Source of the DNA: Liolophura sinensis
Taxonomy: Eukaryota > Mollusca > Polyplacophora > Chitonida > Chitonidae
Direction: 5' to 3'
Assembly (NCBI RefSeq): GCF_032854445.1
Contig: NC_088304.1
Location: forward strand, 12,723,704 to 12,787,703
DNA: 64,000 nucleotides
Shown here: piece after piece, positions 47,126-59,235 of the stretch
How the letters are laid out: the number at the start of each line of letters is the position of its first letter
Position numbering within the stretch: the first letter of the stretch is position 1
Made by a program: the position numbers and the translations under genes
The notes under the pieces: model-generated
What the model was told of the DNA's origin: nothing
The model's database searches: none
Seen by the model: the letters and a program-made list of their open reading frames with translations, nothing else

Positions 47126-47689
47126 TTATCTGCTAATTTTAACAGAAAATGTGTTGTCTCAGCGATGCTAGAATGTATTCTGCTGTTGCAACAGATTGTT
47201 CTGTTAAATACAACACACATATTCTATTAATTCAGCATGAAGATTGTATTAGACTAACAGGATATTATGTTGAATTAGTGCTTGGGGTTTAACGTCGTAC
47301 TCAACAATTTTCAGTCATATGACGACGAAGGAATCGTTAGGGTGTATGTAATGTGCCTCCTTGTAGTAGAACGGATTTCCACCGCCCTTCTATCTAGTGT
47401 TACTTCATTGAGACGACTTACCGAAGGCAAGGAAGCCGTCTCGCCCGAACCATTATACTGATACGGGTCAACAAGTCGTTGCACTATCCCCTTCATGCTG
47501 AACGCCAAGCGAGGAAGTTACAACTTCCTCTTCTTAAGTCTTAGGTGTGACTCGAATGATCCTTGATCTACTGCTCCCGATATGCTGAATTAGACACCGT
47601 AGTATGTTACAACAGAATACATTGCAGCACCACTCAGGTAACAGACTTTCTGTTCTGTTAAAATTCACAGATTAATTTTTTGAGTGTAT
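47126..47689. mobile_element. Family C MITE interrupted by a family B SINE
   Basis: The two halves (47126-47280 and 47587-47689) together align with the uninterrupted copy at 41441-41686. The break occurs within 'tatgttgaatta', and the same 'tgaatta' recurs on the other side. Confidence 0.88.
47275..47587 (-). mobile_element. SINE family B, nearly full length, nested insertion
   Basis: As reverse complement: 'cttggcgttcagcatgaagg', 'ttgacccgtatcagtataat', 'gtggaaatccgttc', 'gaggcacattacatacaccc', and tail 'ttgttgagtacgacgttaaa'. Flanked by TGAATTA on both sides, a short target-site duplication. Confidence 0.88.
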
Positions 47690-47839
47690 TCAGCCCTAAA
47701 ATTTGTACTATATCCAGAAAGTGTACTTTCTAATAATGATAATACTGCCACTTTAATCTACTTTCAAGAAGTCATCTCCCAATCTGATATCTGGTCTGAT
47801 AATGGGACTTTTTACCATTTCAATTATCATTCAACCTGA

Positions 47840-47960
47840 GGGTGCTTTTGGGCTTTCCCCAGGGTTCTATCCAGTTTCCTTTCACCATAATCCTAATCGC
47901 CGTCATATACGTGAACTATTCTTGAGCACGCAGCGTAAAAAATCCGATGAAATAAATAGT
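47840..47960 (+). mobile_element. SINE family A, 5'-truncated diverged copy
   Basis: 'gggctttccccagggttcta', 'ttcaccataatcctaatcgc' and 'attcttgagcacgcagcgta'. Confidence 0.7.
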
Positions 47961-48249
47961 CATTCAATCAACGTAATAGTCATTCAATCAAAGTGTTGAG
48001 GTAAACCTTAAAATTCTGATAAATATTCTGACGACAGACATTTTTGAATTAAATAAAACCATCCAAATATGTGGACACAGCTCGTAATAAAATTCTTCAG
48101 TCAGTCAATGAGTCAATCATCCAACCATTCAGTCTAGCGATCCATCAAATGCTTCGATGGGTCGATATCTCCATCATGATGCGAGCATAGTATTCAGACA
48201 GTCGATGTCAAGGGCAGAGCTTATTCAAACTAAAGCCGCAGTAAGCTTA

Positions 48250-49050
48250 ATCGGCTGGTGTGTTCTCCAGCAAAACCACACATCACAACACCAGCTCAGG
48301 TGTAAAGCAGTATAGATTGATCATTTGGAGTGTTCTCTTGTACAACCAGATACAACAAGATCAATACTTGTATACAACATTGCGGCTTGATCAGCTGAAG
48401 TGTTCTCTGGAACAACCACATACGGCAACACCGCTACATGTGTACAACGGCACAGTTTGATCAGCTGAAGTGTTCTGTAGTAAAATCCCCAACTATACAC
48501 CAGCATATGTGTAGCTTACAATCGTACGGCTTAATCAGCTTCAGTGCTCTCGAGTAAAACCACACACAATACACCAGCACAAACGTAGTCTACAACGGTA
48601 CGGCTTGATCAGCTGGAGTGTTCTCTAGTACAAGCCCATGTTACAACACCAGCACATGTGTACAACATTACGGCCTGATCAGCTGAAGTAAACTCTCTAC
48701 ACAACCACATACTACAACACCAGCACATGTGTACAACATCACGGCTTGATCAGCTGAAGTGTTCTCTCTACACAACCACATACTACAACACCAGCTCATG
48801 TGTACAACACTATGGCTTGATCAGTAGGAGTGTTCTCTCTACACAACAACATACTATACACGACTACATACGTAGTCTACAACGGTACGGCAGAATCAGC
48901 TGGAGTGTTCTCTAGTACAACCACATATTACAACACCTGCACATGTGGTACAACAACACGGCTTGATCAGCTGGAGTGTTCACACAGCCACATGCTACAG
49001 CACAAGCATATGTGTACAAATGCACAAATGAGCTGAAGTGTTCTCAAAAG
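48250..49050 (+). repeat. 70-75 bp satellite-like array, 12 copies
   Basis: 'gcttgatcagctgragtgtt' recurs with spacings of 70, 70, 70, 73, 75, 70, 71, 71, 75, 71 and 62 bp. Each unit also contains 'acaacaccagcacatgtgta'. Confidence 0.95.
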
Positions 49051-49756
49051 ACCCTTTCACAAGTATTTTACGACTTTACACAGTCTGCTAGCAAAAGTCG
49101 GAGGTCTGATTGATCGTACCGTAAGTCGTGAAGGGCAATGACGAAGCCTTGATCAGTGTGAAAAATATCGCCAGAAGTGACCAGCATCCATATACATAAA
49201 TTTCGCCTAATCTTAACCAGTTGGCCTTTGTCGTACAGGCTACATTCATCGCAAATGGTCTTCATGAGTCGTATACACATTTTTGGCATCGCGTGCCATC
49301 GATTTGCTGCAATCACGAGACAAATGCAGAAATGAATTACAGTCCGGCAAAAGTTGATGGGTCAGTTTAGATGTGACTGCAAACAATTTCTTTAATTTGA
49401 GGTAAATCGCCCGTGATTGACCACAATCAAAAGATCGCAACAAATCACAGCGAGCAGTCGTAGCTCTTATGTGACTGAGCCTCAACACCACCAACATAAC
49501 AATCCGGCTACATGACGTGTAGGGATGCATGGCTCGTCTAACCACGCTGGAAATTGCATTCCACATACAGCCTGGATGCGACGGACGCTATTTACTTGAT
49601 TGGTTTTTAGCCCTATTCCACTGATGTACTGAAGACTTTCCCCTTTAATGTTACAGTTGTTAGATTTAAGGATCGGGATTAGAGGGCAGAGATCGGGAAG
49701 AAAACAACACCCTGTGGTAAATATCTGACAACCCGTCTTGACATGCAGCTAAACTT

Positions 49757-49915
49757 AGGTTATTTATTTGTTTATTTGACTTAACCACATCCTAATCAAG
49801 AATATTTTACTCAGGGGACTCGGCCACGGAAGCCCCCGGCCCTCCCCCAGTTACATTCCAATAACGACAGCTTGTTTCGAGCCCACGATCTCGTTGGTTA
49901 ATGACGGGAGAGATT
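49757..49915 (-). mobile_element. SINE family A, old relic
   Basis: 'ttatttatttgtttatttga', 'taatcaagaatattttact' and 'cgagcccacgatctcgttgg' keep the family order only loosely. Confidence 0.45.
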
Positions 49916-50552
49916 CCCGGAGGAAGCATTTAGAATGGAATACCACGAATTTCGTTTCAAACAAGCACAAGTTCTAAGCCGCTATGTTATCCAGCAAAAA
50001 TTTTATGTCATCTTGCATCCAGGCCCTGGTTAATTTGATAGCCTATATTTAAATGATAGAATTTAAATATGCTCAACAAAAATATAAACGCACGAAACAA
50101 TTTTATATCGTTTTTTTTCTCAGTATTACGTAACGTGTTAACTCCACAATTAAAGTAAGTATTCATCATCAATTGTAGCTTCAATTTCCACCAGATTTTC
50201 ACATTTAAGGACAATAATCCAGAAGCTATGACAGCGTCAAAACAGAGTGACTTTGTGATGCTAACGGTGGACACACTCGGTAATGAGTGCTGTGCTTCGT
50301 GCGTTTAAATTTTTTGGACTATAAATTGAACAACCGACCGGCAGGCCGACAGACCGAAAGAGGGTGCTACTTGCCCCGGATAAAAATCCACAAAGCTGTC
50401 TGACTTAGGTAACACCAACATTTTTTTTGTGTTTTATGGGCGACATTAAAGAAAATACCAAACTGGAATAAAAGTAAAACTGAAAATTTATCGCTTTATT
50501 TTGCTCTATGTAAATGTTCTTATGATTTTCCAGTTTTTCAAGGATTTACTAT

Positions 50553-50842
50553 CAAGTAAATATGTTTTTTTTTTTTTTTTTTTTTTGATTGGTGTACCGT
50601 ACTCAAGAATATTTCACTTATACGACGGCGGCCAGCATTATGGTGGGCGGAAACCGGGCAGATCCCGTAGGAAACGCACGACCATCCGCAGGCTGCTGGC
50701 AGACCTTCCCACATACGGCCGAAGAGGAAGCCAGCATGAGCTGGACTTGAACTCACAGCGACCGCATCGGTGAGAGACTCCTATGTCATTACGCTGCGCT
50801 AGCGCGCTAACCAACTGAGCCACATAGGCCCCAAGTAAATAT
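50553..50842 (-). mobile_element. SINE family A, full length with target-site duplication
   Basis: The body (50564-50831) ends in a 22-T run (poly-A tail). The perfect 11-bp duplication CAAGTAAATAT lies at 50553-50563 and 50832-50842. A young copy. Confidence 0.95.
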
Positions 50843-51742
50843 CAGGGAACAGCCATCTATTCCATATACATGTGAGACATTGAAACGATAGCTTTATCTT
50901 GTAACTTTTTCGGCCCACTGGATTAAAGGGTAGGAGGTTTTGGTCAGGTATGGACTACGATCCATTCCTCTCCAACACCGTATAGGGGTACGAATGTGTA
51001 ACACATGTATAATAAAAGACTGTAATGGAGCCAATAGTGCAATAGAAAGCCCGATTGCCGTGTAAGGTTCAGAAGTAGAGAGTATTCGTTTGGTGGAATT
51101 AGTCATGCGCGATTATGTTTCACTGGTGTATTATGAGCTTTATTCAAAAGAGCTTATTTTGAACTGGATAATTGGTTACCTGTCATGTCACGTTTGAACA
51201 CGCGAGTTCTACACGCACGTGCGTCTGTGGCATCTGCTAGATCACGTGCCACTGTCTGTGCTGTAGAACGTCGCGCATTTCGACATCTTCAGGAGGCTGT
51301 AGCCTATCTGTTTCATTCAGAAATGTTTATATTTCAGAGAATGACATATCTGATAGACCTGTACGACCTGTACGATACATAATGTATTACACTTATGCCC
51401 TGTACACGACAATGTTGATAATAGTTCAGCCACCAGTCATACATTATCTATTACAGCCCGCTTCGGGCATTTTTATTCACCTTTGAATAAAGAAACTATA
51501 AAATTTACACATATTTTTTTCGCCTTAACATAAATGATAATGAATTAATGAATGATGGGAAAAGTAATGTAATCACTAGGTTGTAAAAAATGGTGAATAA
51601 TTTATCAATTAAGAAGTGTTGTTAGATGGTGAGTAATCCACTATATGTCCTTCCATGATTATAGTATAGTTCAGCACAAGACTAGCTCTGACGTGAATCA
51701 TAATCGTCATAAACTGTCGTCATAAACGCTTCTAAGAAATCT

Positions 51743-52037
51743 GTAACCACAATGTTTATTTATTTATTTAATTGATTTGTGTTTTACGCCGTACTCAAGA
51801 ATATTTCACTTATACGACGGCGGTCAGCATTATGGTGGGTGGAAACCGGGCAGAGCCCGGGGGAAACCCACGACCATCCGCAGGTTGCTGCCAGACCTTC
51901 CCACGTACGGCCGGAGAGGAAGCCAGCATGAGCTGGACTTGAACTCACAGCGACCGCATTGGTGAGAGGCTCCTGGGTCATTGCGTTGTGCTAGCGCGCT
52001 AACCGACTAAGCCACGGAGGACCCGTAACCACAATGT
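51743..52037 (-). mobile_element. SINE family A, full length with target-site duplication
   Basis: Perfect 13-bp duplication GTAACCACAATGT at 51743-51755 and 52025-52037. All parts are present, including the head 'aaccgactaagccacgg'. Confidence 0.96.
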
Positions 52038-52145
52038 AGCTGATAATCTAAATGCTATATTTACATGACATAAGTCTCCTAGGTACTATTTCAATTAATT
52101 CTCACACGTTTATCTCTGCGGTTTATGGGAAAAAATACTATCAGT

Positions 52146-52350
52146 CACTGTAAGTTCCAGTCCTGCCCATATATAGGCTTCCTCTTCACGGTGGTACTTG
52201 AGAAAGTCTGTCAGCAACCCGCTGATTGTCGTGGGTTTCCCCCGTGCTCGGCTCGGTTTCATCCCACCATCTTGTTCGACGCCGTTGTATAAGTATTCTT
52301 TTTTACGGCGCAAAAACACCAAATCATATAAATAAATAAATGAAATGGAC
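52146..52350 (+). mobile_element. SINE family A, 5'-truncated copy
   Basis: Starts at the B-box end ('agttccagtcctgcccat'), followed by 'gattgtcgtgggtttccccc' and a tail with AAATAAAT. Confidence 0.8.
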
Positions 52351-52841
52351 AATAAACAGCCCCAGTGCCCATATACTTCTGACAATAAAAAATTATTTAA
52401 GTATTTCTGTGTATTAATGTTAATGTCACTTTTCACACTTTTTGCCCCTTTTTGGCTCTTGAATATATTCCTTAATTATTATAAAAATTTTGAAAGTATT
52501 TTAAGCGCATCACCAATTGGCAAAAAAACCATAAAAAAACACAATAAGTGCAACCATAACCATACCAGATAATACGAGGCTATGTCATTGATCTTAATAC
52601 AATAATAAGAGTTAAACAATATCCCAATATTTACAAAATAAAAACAATACTTTAACACCAACAACCAAACACCTCATTTTAGTTTACGAAACATTGCATA
52701 ATTGTATTACACTTTTGCAATCAATGGCATAGCCTCATTTGGTGATGTTATTTGAAAAACGTGTATGGTTTCAGAAAACTAATCGAGCTCAGTTCTAATG
52801 TATATTGTACAACCCGCTGGAATCAAATATCAGGTTTACGT

Positions 52842-53028
52842 CAGCACTTATGTTTATTTATTTATTTATCTGATTGGTGTTTTACGCCGTACTCAACAAT
52901 ATTTCACTTATACGACGGCGGCCAGCATTATGGTGGGTGGAAACCGGGCAGAGCCCGGGGGAAACCCACGACCATCCGCAGGTTGCTGGCAGACCTTCCC
53001 AGGTACGGCCGGAGAGGCAGCACTTATG
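52842..53028 (-). mobile_element. SINE family A, 5'-truncated with target-site duplication
   Basis: Only about 165 bp of the 3' part inserted. The perfect 11-bp duplication CAGCACTTATG flanks it (52842-52852 and 53018-53028). The truncated element end is a direct trace of incomplete target-primed reverse transcription. Confidence 0.95.
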
Positions 53029-53914
53029 GATAAGTGGCGTAATACGTTATGTGATCAACAATGCCTGATGTACATTGGTGTAGCCCAGAACGTTTGTGTT
53101 CATGACATTTTGCCGTTTCTCTTACTTCTATTGTAAAACTCTCTTTTAATATAGACGTTGGTGTCTAAAAATAAAGCATTATTATTGTTGTTGTTGTAAC
53201 GTATTGTGAATTCTGAATTGGATGCTTCGCTTACCATCATACCCAATGACCCAACCTTATCGCATCTTTTGAAACCCCACAAAATAGAACCCTAGAATAA
53301 TAAGTTGTTTATACAAATTCACACTGAGGTTTATTGAAAAGCTGAAGAAAAAAGTTTTGAAGAATAAAGAATCGAACTATTTTTTTTATTCTTCTATTAT
53401 TTTTTTTTCAGTGTGAAGGAGAAAAAAAAGTTTAGGACAAAAAAGATGCTAACTGCTTTTTTTTCTTACATTTATTCGGTAAGTCTCTAAAACATGTGTC
53501 CACTTGCACAAAATTTCACCCACTAAACCCAGTATGCCTTAAGACGAAAATGACACATTTTTTAACTGAATGCTTGCATACTACAAATACAAACATTATC
53601 ATGTACACGCTAAGTCAACAACTTGTTTACGTTTGGATTAGCCAACTGGTTGCCTTCAGAGCGCTCACTGATGCAAAACGTGAACTGTATTCCCTCTCTC
53701 TTGCTGTCTATTCTACCTAGCTGCCTGATTAACTTGTACTTAGCACCATTTGCAATATACTTCAATATTGGCATTATTAAACAGTTATGTGTTTATTATC
53801 CGACACATTCTGCATTGTAAATCACCAATACACAATTTACTTTGTGTTTACTGGACTTTATACATGTACTTGCGTTAACACTTTATAACTACAAGGATAC
53901 TTCAATCCCAGTAA

Positions 53915-54065
53915 TCACCAGACTAGTGTATATATAGATGATATACAATGAGTGACCGATTATATCAGATATATTAAACGAGTGGTGTAATTTTCAAAGG
54001 TTGGAAACAAATGAAAATTACATCACGAGTTTAATAAATCTAATGGAATGGATCACGAATTGCAT
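53915..54065 (+). repeat. Dispersed repeat family E, copy 2
   Basis: 'gaccgattatatcagatata' and 'aaattacatcacgagtttaa' align with 29815-29965. Confidence 0.8.
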
Positions 54066-55599
54066 ATCCTATTTATCCCATAATTTTTTTCAGCGTTTTT
54101 AGGTGGTTAATGGAGGCAACGTCTGTTTGTATTGAGAAGAATGTAAATGGGGTGCGTACTGATATCGATGTATGTGAAAAGGTTGGGACCGTACCACACA
54201 TTTCCCAAAATACAGTTCTAGAAAACACTGAGGAAATCTGTGATTTCTGTGAACAGAAAACATAACACAATCCATTAGTGTGATAAGATGACGAGCTTTA
54301 ATTTCTTTCGAAAATATCAGAATTCATAACTGCTCATTTCTCGAAACATTTGGCTCCAAAAGTGTGACCTAAAGCTACGTCATAACTCTATGACAAACTG
54401 ATGTCACGCGATGACTTGCAGGATATTTCAAAAGGCGTTATTTTAGTTTCGTTTTGGGCTTTCCGTATGAAGGTAGACGTGATGTTTAATCAAAGGTCGC
54501 AGTGGGACCATTTATCGTGTTTGGTGTGGACAATGGAATGAACTAGATCTAAGAATAATCTTGCACCAGTTGCAGACGAGTTCATACACCCCTTTGTGCT
54601 CTACAAAGTAGTAAGGTAAGTTTGAAGGTGTTTAATTTCGTGAAAATCTGATATCGAGGCACGCACCTGTCGTTGACGCCTGACGCAGTGACGATTGAAT
54701 TTGTGTTTGTGAGTACCTTGTTTTGTGTGTGCAGTTTCAAGCGTTTCATTTCCTTTCACCAACCTTGGCTATTTTTAACATTTCATGAAGGTAAATTTTA
54801 TTCCTGTCCAGTGTACCAAAAACTTCCTGTTACCACGAAAACCGATGTCATGGTGTAGTAAGTGAACTAGCCTGTTTGTTTTTTCACGGCAACAACCAAT
54901 AGAACTAGTCCGATGTGCAGCTGTACTTTTTCATTGGATAAGCTTTTCAATGAAAGTTCAGGTGACGAATCAAAATTTTGGGTTATTTATATAACGAGTG
55001 GTATATTGAAAATTTAGGCCTACATCAATGTTGTTATACTACCGACACGGGCAAATTATGGGATAACTGTTAATTATGTCAATACTTCGTTGATTCTGTG
55101 GAAAAGGAGTTATTTGCCATATTTATCTCAGTTTTGTTTGACGCTCCGTGCATGAGTTTTTAACGTGTAGGACACTGTGGCACTCAGTTCTATGAATCTT
55201 TGGCTGGCTACAGACAAACATTGTCTGACTGAAAAATTGCTAAGCACGACGTACAACCCAAAGCATACATATATAGCTACATACATACATGCATACGAAC
55301 ACTGACAGATGCGAAGAAAGCACTTCATACTGATGGGAGAAATATGACACAAGCATCCTAGATCACTTTTCGTCACCGAGGTCCTGGGAACAATAATACA
55401 TACACAGGGTTAAATGAAATTGGGTGAAATGTGTTAAAAGTCGTCTGGTCCAGAGTCATAATATATCATGAAGTCGACCGGAAATCAGTCAGTAAGCCCT
55501 GCTTTTCTGGATACAGCCTGCTCTTATAGTCATCATGCTTGCATATATGTCGTGCTTTTAAGACACAGCTACGTGGGGTCTTCGGATTAGGAAAGTGTG

Positions 55600-55790
55600 A
55601 TAGTCTGGAAATGTGTCATGCACACGTAACCTTTGAAATCCGCCTTCTTATCAATTTTCCTCCGTTATAACGTTTTATTCTAACTGTTCATGTGAATGTT
55701 AAAAAAGTAGGCAGATACAAGCCCCAAGTACAATGGTGAAAAAAAAATGTCAATGAAATAAGATGTAATGTATATATAATATTTTTAAAA
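55600..55790 (+). repeat. Dispersed repeat family D, partial copy
   Basis: 'gcacacgtaacctttgaaat', 'ttttcctccgttataacg' and 'ttctaactgttcatgtgaat'; the 3' third is decayed. Confidence 0.65.
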
Positions 55791-56414
55791 TATTTTATGT
55801 CTTTTCCGAATTTTGAATGGCTTTCTTATTTCTTAGCTGGTTTTAAATGCGTCCGTCTCATTTTAATTTGATTCTCAAAATCGCACCGGACACCAGAGAA
55901 TGTTTTCTGGTTTAAACATGGCCTTGCCATGATATTATGACCAGCTATATACTGATCATCCTTATAATTCACGTACATTATTAGGAAACGAGTTACAGAC
56001 AAGCTGTGTACACACATGTAGTGGTCAAGTGTACTATACATGTAAAATCGTTATAACGGACACCTGACATGCGAATAGTTAAATCAAGCTATAGACTGGG
56101 CAGTCAACTGGATCCAGCTTGTTAACCTGCAGAGTTAAGAAGATTAAACGTGGGGACTAACTTTCCACATGTACATTTGACTAATCAGTCAGTGTTTGTA
56201 ATTAAAGAACAAGTCTATACCTGAAACCAGCCACTGTTACTAATAGTTAAGTAAACAAACTATTGTGTGCATAAATATGGTTGTTTCTCAAAGAGAAGAG
56301 GGAGGTGAGGAAGTTGACGTGTAAGGACCTCAGAGTCTGGTCAATCCCATGTTGTTATGTGTAATAAATGCCTATTGTTACTGAGAACACCTTGGGGAGT
56401 TTTCCTATCTACGT

Positions 56415-56707
56415 TAGACATGGAATGGGGGCCTCCGTGGCTCAGTTGGTTAGCGCGTTAGCGCAGCGTAATGACCCAGGAGTCTCTCACCAATGCGGTC
56501 GCTGTGAGTTCAAGTCCAGCTCATGTCTGCTTCCTCTCCGTCCGTATGTGGGAAGGTCTGGCAGCAACCTGCGGATGGTCGTGGGTTTCCCCCGGGCTCT
56601 GTCCGGTTTCCACCCACCATAATGCTGGCCGCCGTCGTATAAGTGAAATATTCTTGAGTACGGCGTAAAACACCAATCAAAAAAAAAAAAAAAATAGACA
56701 TGGAATG
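56415..56707 (+). mobile_element. SINE family A, full length, youngest-looking copy
   Basis: The body ends in a long uninterrupted A run. The perfect 13-bp duplication TAGACATGGAATG lies at 56415-56427 and 56695-56707. Confidence 0.97.
56438..56517 (+). promoter_or_regulatory. Internal RNA polymerase III promoter of the SINE
   Basis: A-box-like TGGCTCAGTTGG (56438-56449) and B-box-like GAGTTCAAGTCC (56506-56517), spaced as in tRNA genes. The sequence between and after them does not form a tRNA. Confidence 0.8.
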
Positions 56708-56834
56708 AATATAAATGACGGTGATCATCCCGGGCGCAATTTTACTTAAGACCCTAAGCCCGGTCTTAATATGGTAGCATTACTGCCAAATATTGCAGCA
56801 AGTCATAATCATTAATGCATTTGTAGACAAATCT

Positions 56835-58210
56835 GTGCTAGGCCATAAATCCCATGTATGTCAACCCGTTTTTTCTGTAGGTAAATACCTTTATATAAGC
56901 TCTTTTACAAATTATCACGGAAATATTACACTGTATATTTATTATCGCTGATCCGTGACAATGCATACTTAATGTCACTCAGAGACTTGTTATGTATGTG
57001 TTTACCCGTTATGACAGCATTCACAATCTAGGCCTCAAAAGAGACATTCCCATACCAGCTGTCAGCCAACATGGACGTTCTAGGTCAATAATCACTACGT
57101 CAATTCTTCAAACAGCGTTCAACACAAACCCCCAAAGGACTAAAAAGTGTATAAGTACCAAATTAACACGGATTTATACAAGGAGAGGTAGTCAACACAG
57201 TTTTCAATGGAAGAAGCAAGGTATGGGCTAGGGGATTGAATGAATCATTCTAGTTTACAAGTTGTCCATAATAAAATGTGTACATCAGATGCGCTTTTCT
57301 TGCGATTGTTCACATATATTTATTCAATGTGGCCGTCTTATTCAACACGATGAATATACATTCCCTAGCACCCCCCCCACCCCCACCCCCACCCCCACCC
57401 CCCGGTTAAGCGGAATTAAACACAATCATGAAGTAGAGTGCCAGAGGTTCTGGACGCTCTGTCCTTACAAGAGAATTATACTCATTGTAAAAGTTAAGAA
57501 ACTTAGAGTAAAGTCGCTTGATGAAACAGCCTACACACACTAATTTTTTTTTTTCAGAAATAACTTGTGACATTGACTGAGATCGTCACATAACACACAG
57601 GATCTAACAAATACAACAAGGCAAGATATGTTTTCAACGTCGTTGAAAAGACGTAAGGAATGTTCTGGACAAATGAATGAAATCGTGTACCGAACTAGTT
57701 TACAAGTTGTCGATAATCGAAATATGTATCTCAGCAGTGCTTTGAGCGAGTGGGTGAGTGAGTGCTTGGGGTTTAACGTTGTACTTTGTGCTTTGAACCC
57801 CACTGTTGATATACTAGTGTCCAAAGTGGCGACCTAATTCAACAGGACGTATATACAGCCCCTACCCCCGGGGCAAAGAGGGCAAACCTTAAAAGGCAGA
57901 CCCTGTTACAGGCCATAAATCCCACTTCAACACGTTGGTCTGTAAGTAAATACCCACATGTAAGATCTATTACAAATTTCCACCAAGTACTCGTTGCTGG
58001 ACTGACAAGGTTTTATTTATGTATGTGTTTACCAGTTATGGAAGGATTCCAAAGCCAAAGAATTCATGCGAAGAAAATTCGGGACAGGTGTCGTATTCTT
58101 CGGCCGATTGTGGTTTTAAGACCATCCGTAGGGCTTTTATGAGCGATGGGATAAGAAGGACAAAGGCCATTCTCAAAACACAATTCACGATTCATGGGTT
58201 TCGTCTATAG
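56835..58210 (+). repeat. Rearranged duplications of family F
   Basis: Blocks P ('ggccataaatccca'), Q ('tatgtatgtgtttacc'), R ('agtttacaagttgtc') and S ('attcaacacgatgaata') occur in the order P-Q-R-S, then R-S, then P-Q. A family B tail sits in the second R-S unit (57755-57785). Confidence 0.7.
57368..57404 (-). repeat. C-rich tract (G-quadruplex-forming complement)
   Basis: Repeated CCCCCA units; the minus strand has five or more runs of at least five G. Confidence 0.85.
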
Positions 58211-58647
58211 ATGTATAATTTGGTGCCAAAACGTAAACGTTCACGGCATGCGGCTACTCAGTATATACTATATAATAATCGATATAGTCACCACGACTGG
58301 TACATCAAGTCACTGTTACACATACTGAAGGTGAAACATTTGAAAACTCGACTTGGAACGTATACGTTTGTTTTTTCACACTGATATAAAAAAAAATCGA
58401 AGAAATGCAAGAGACACGTTTGCACTGTTTACATGGTGACATAATCTCCCAGGTGTGGCGCTTTTGGCAGCACTGGTATGGCAACCGTATTGCTTCTCGA
58501 GCATTTGACAAAAGACTACCACAGGCTGGCGTGAGAATATCACATTAGGTCTGTATTGTTTACGTTATTGGATCTTGAAAGACATAAGTTCAGATTACTT
58601 TCGGAGAGACCTTAAAACATTTTACGTTTCACTGAATATATCACTTC

Positions 58648-58720
58648 ATTATTTATTTATTTCATTGGTGTTTACATAGTGTACTCAAAAATCTTTCACT
58701 CAAATAACCCGTTAACTTCA
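58648..58720 (-). mobile_element. SINE family A tail fragment
   Basis: 'ttatttatttatttcattgg' and 'gtactcaaaaatctttcact' only. Confidence 0.5.
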
Positions 58721-59235
58721 GAATTTCCGAAAGTTACCGCTAAAAACGCATCTGTTTTAAGGCACGCCGACATTAAAGCATTCAACTGCATTTACCTACA
58801 TGGTTTGAATTACGCATTACTATATATTTTATGGGGGTACGGCCAGAAGATTATGTTATTCCGGTGTAGAGAAATAACATACATCGAGTTAATTTGAGGG
58901 TGGTGTATTTCACCCCGTATATCAAACGCGAAATTAAATTAAGTAATTAAATAAATGGTTCACATATGTAATTGATCAATTATTAAATGTTCATTGCATG
59001 TAAATGACACAATATTTCTGAAAAATCCTGTAAAAGTATATAAGTGTATGTTCGTCGCTGCTCTGGTTTTACTCTGTACGCTGTAGGCCTACGTCTTGAA
59101 TTATAATGTATAATGTATTTAATTAACTGTTCTTTAAATCAATCAATATATTGCGCAGCTACAAACTAGTGAGTGTTGGCGAAATTCGGTTCAGTGGAAA
59201 GGTGGGGATAGGAAGTTGGTTGCCATTATTTGGTT

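Noticed and set aside
49068-49566. Overlapping minus-strand frames of 82 and 106 codons
   Set aside because: The region has short internal inverted motifs (for example 'gattgaccacaatc') and looks like non-coding repeat DNA; no homology seen.
56428-56520. tRNA gene
   Set aside because: Has A- and B-box-like sequences but no cloverleaf. It is the head of a SINE with a poly-A tail and target duplication; the same holds for the other family A heads.
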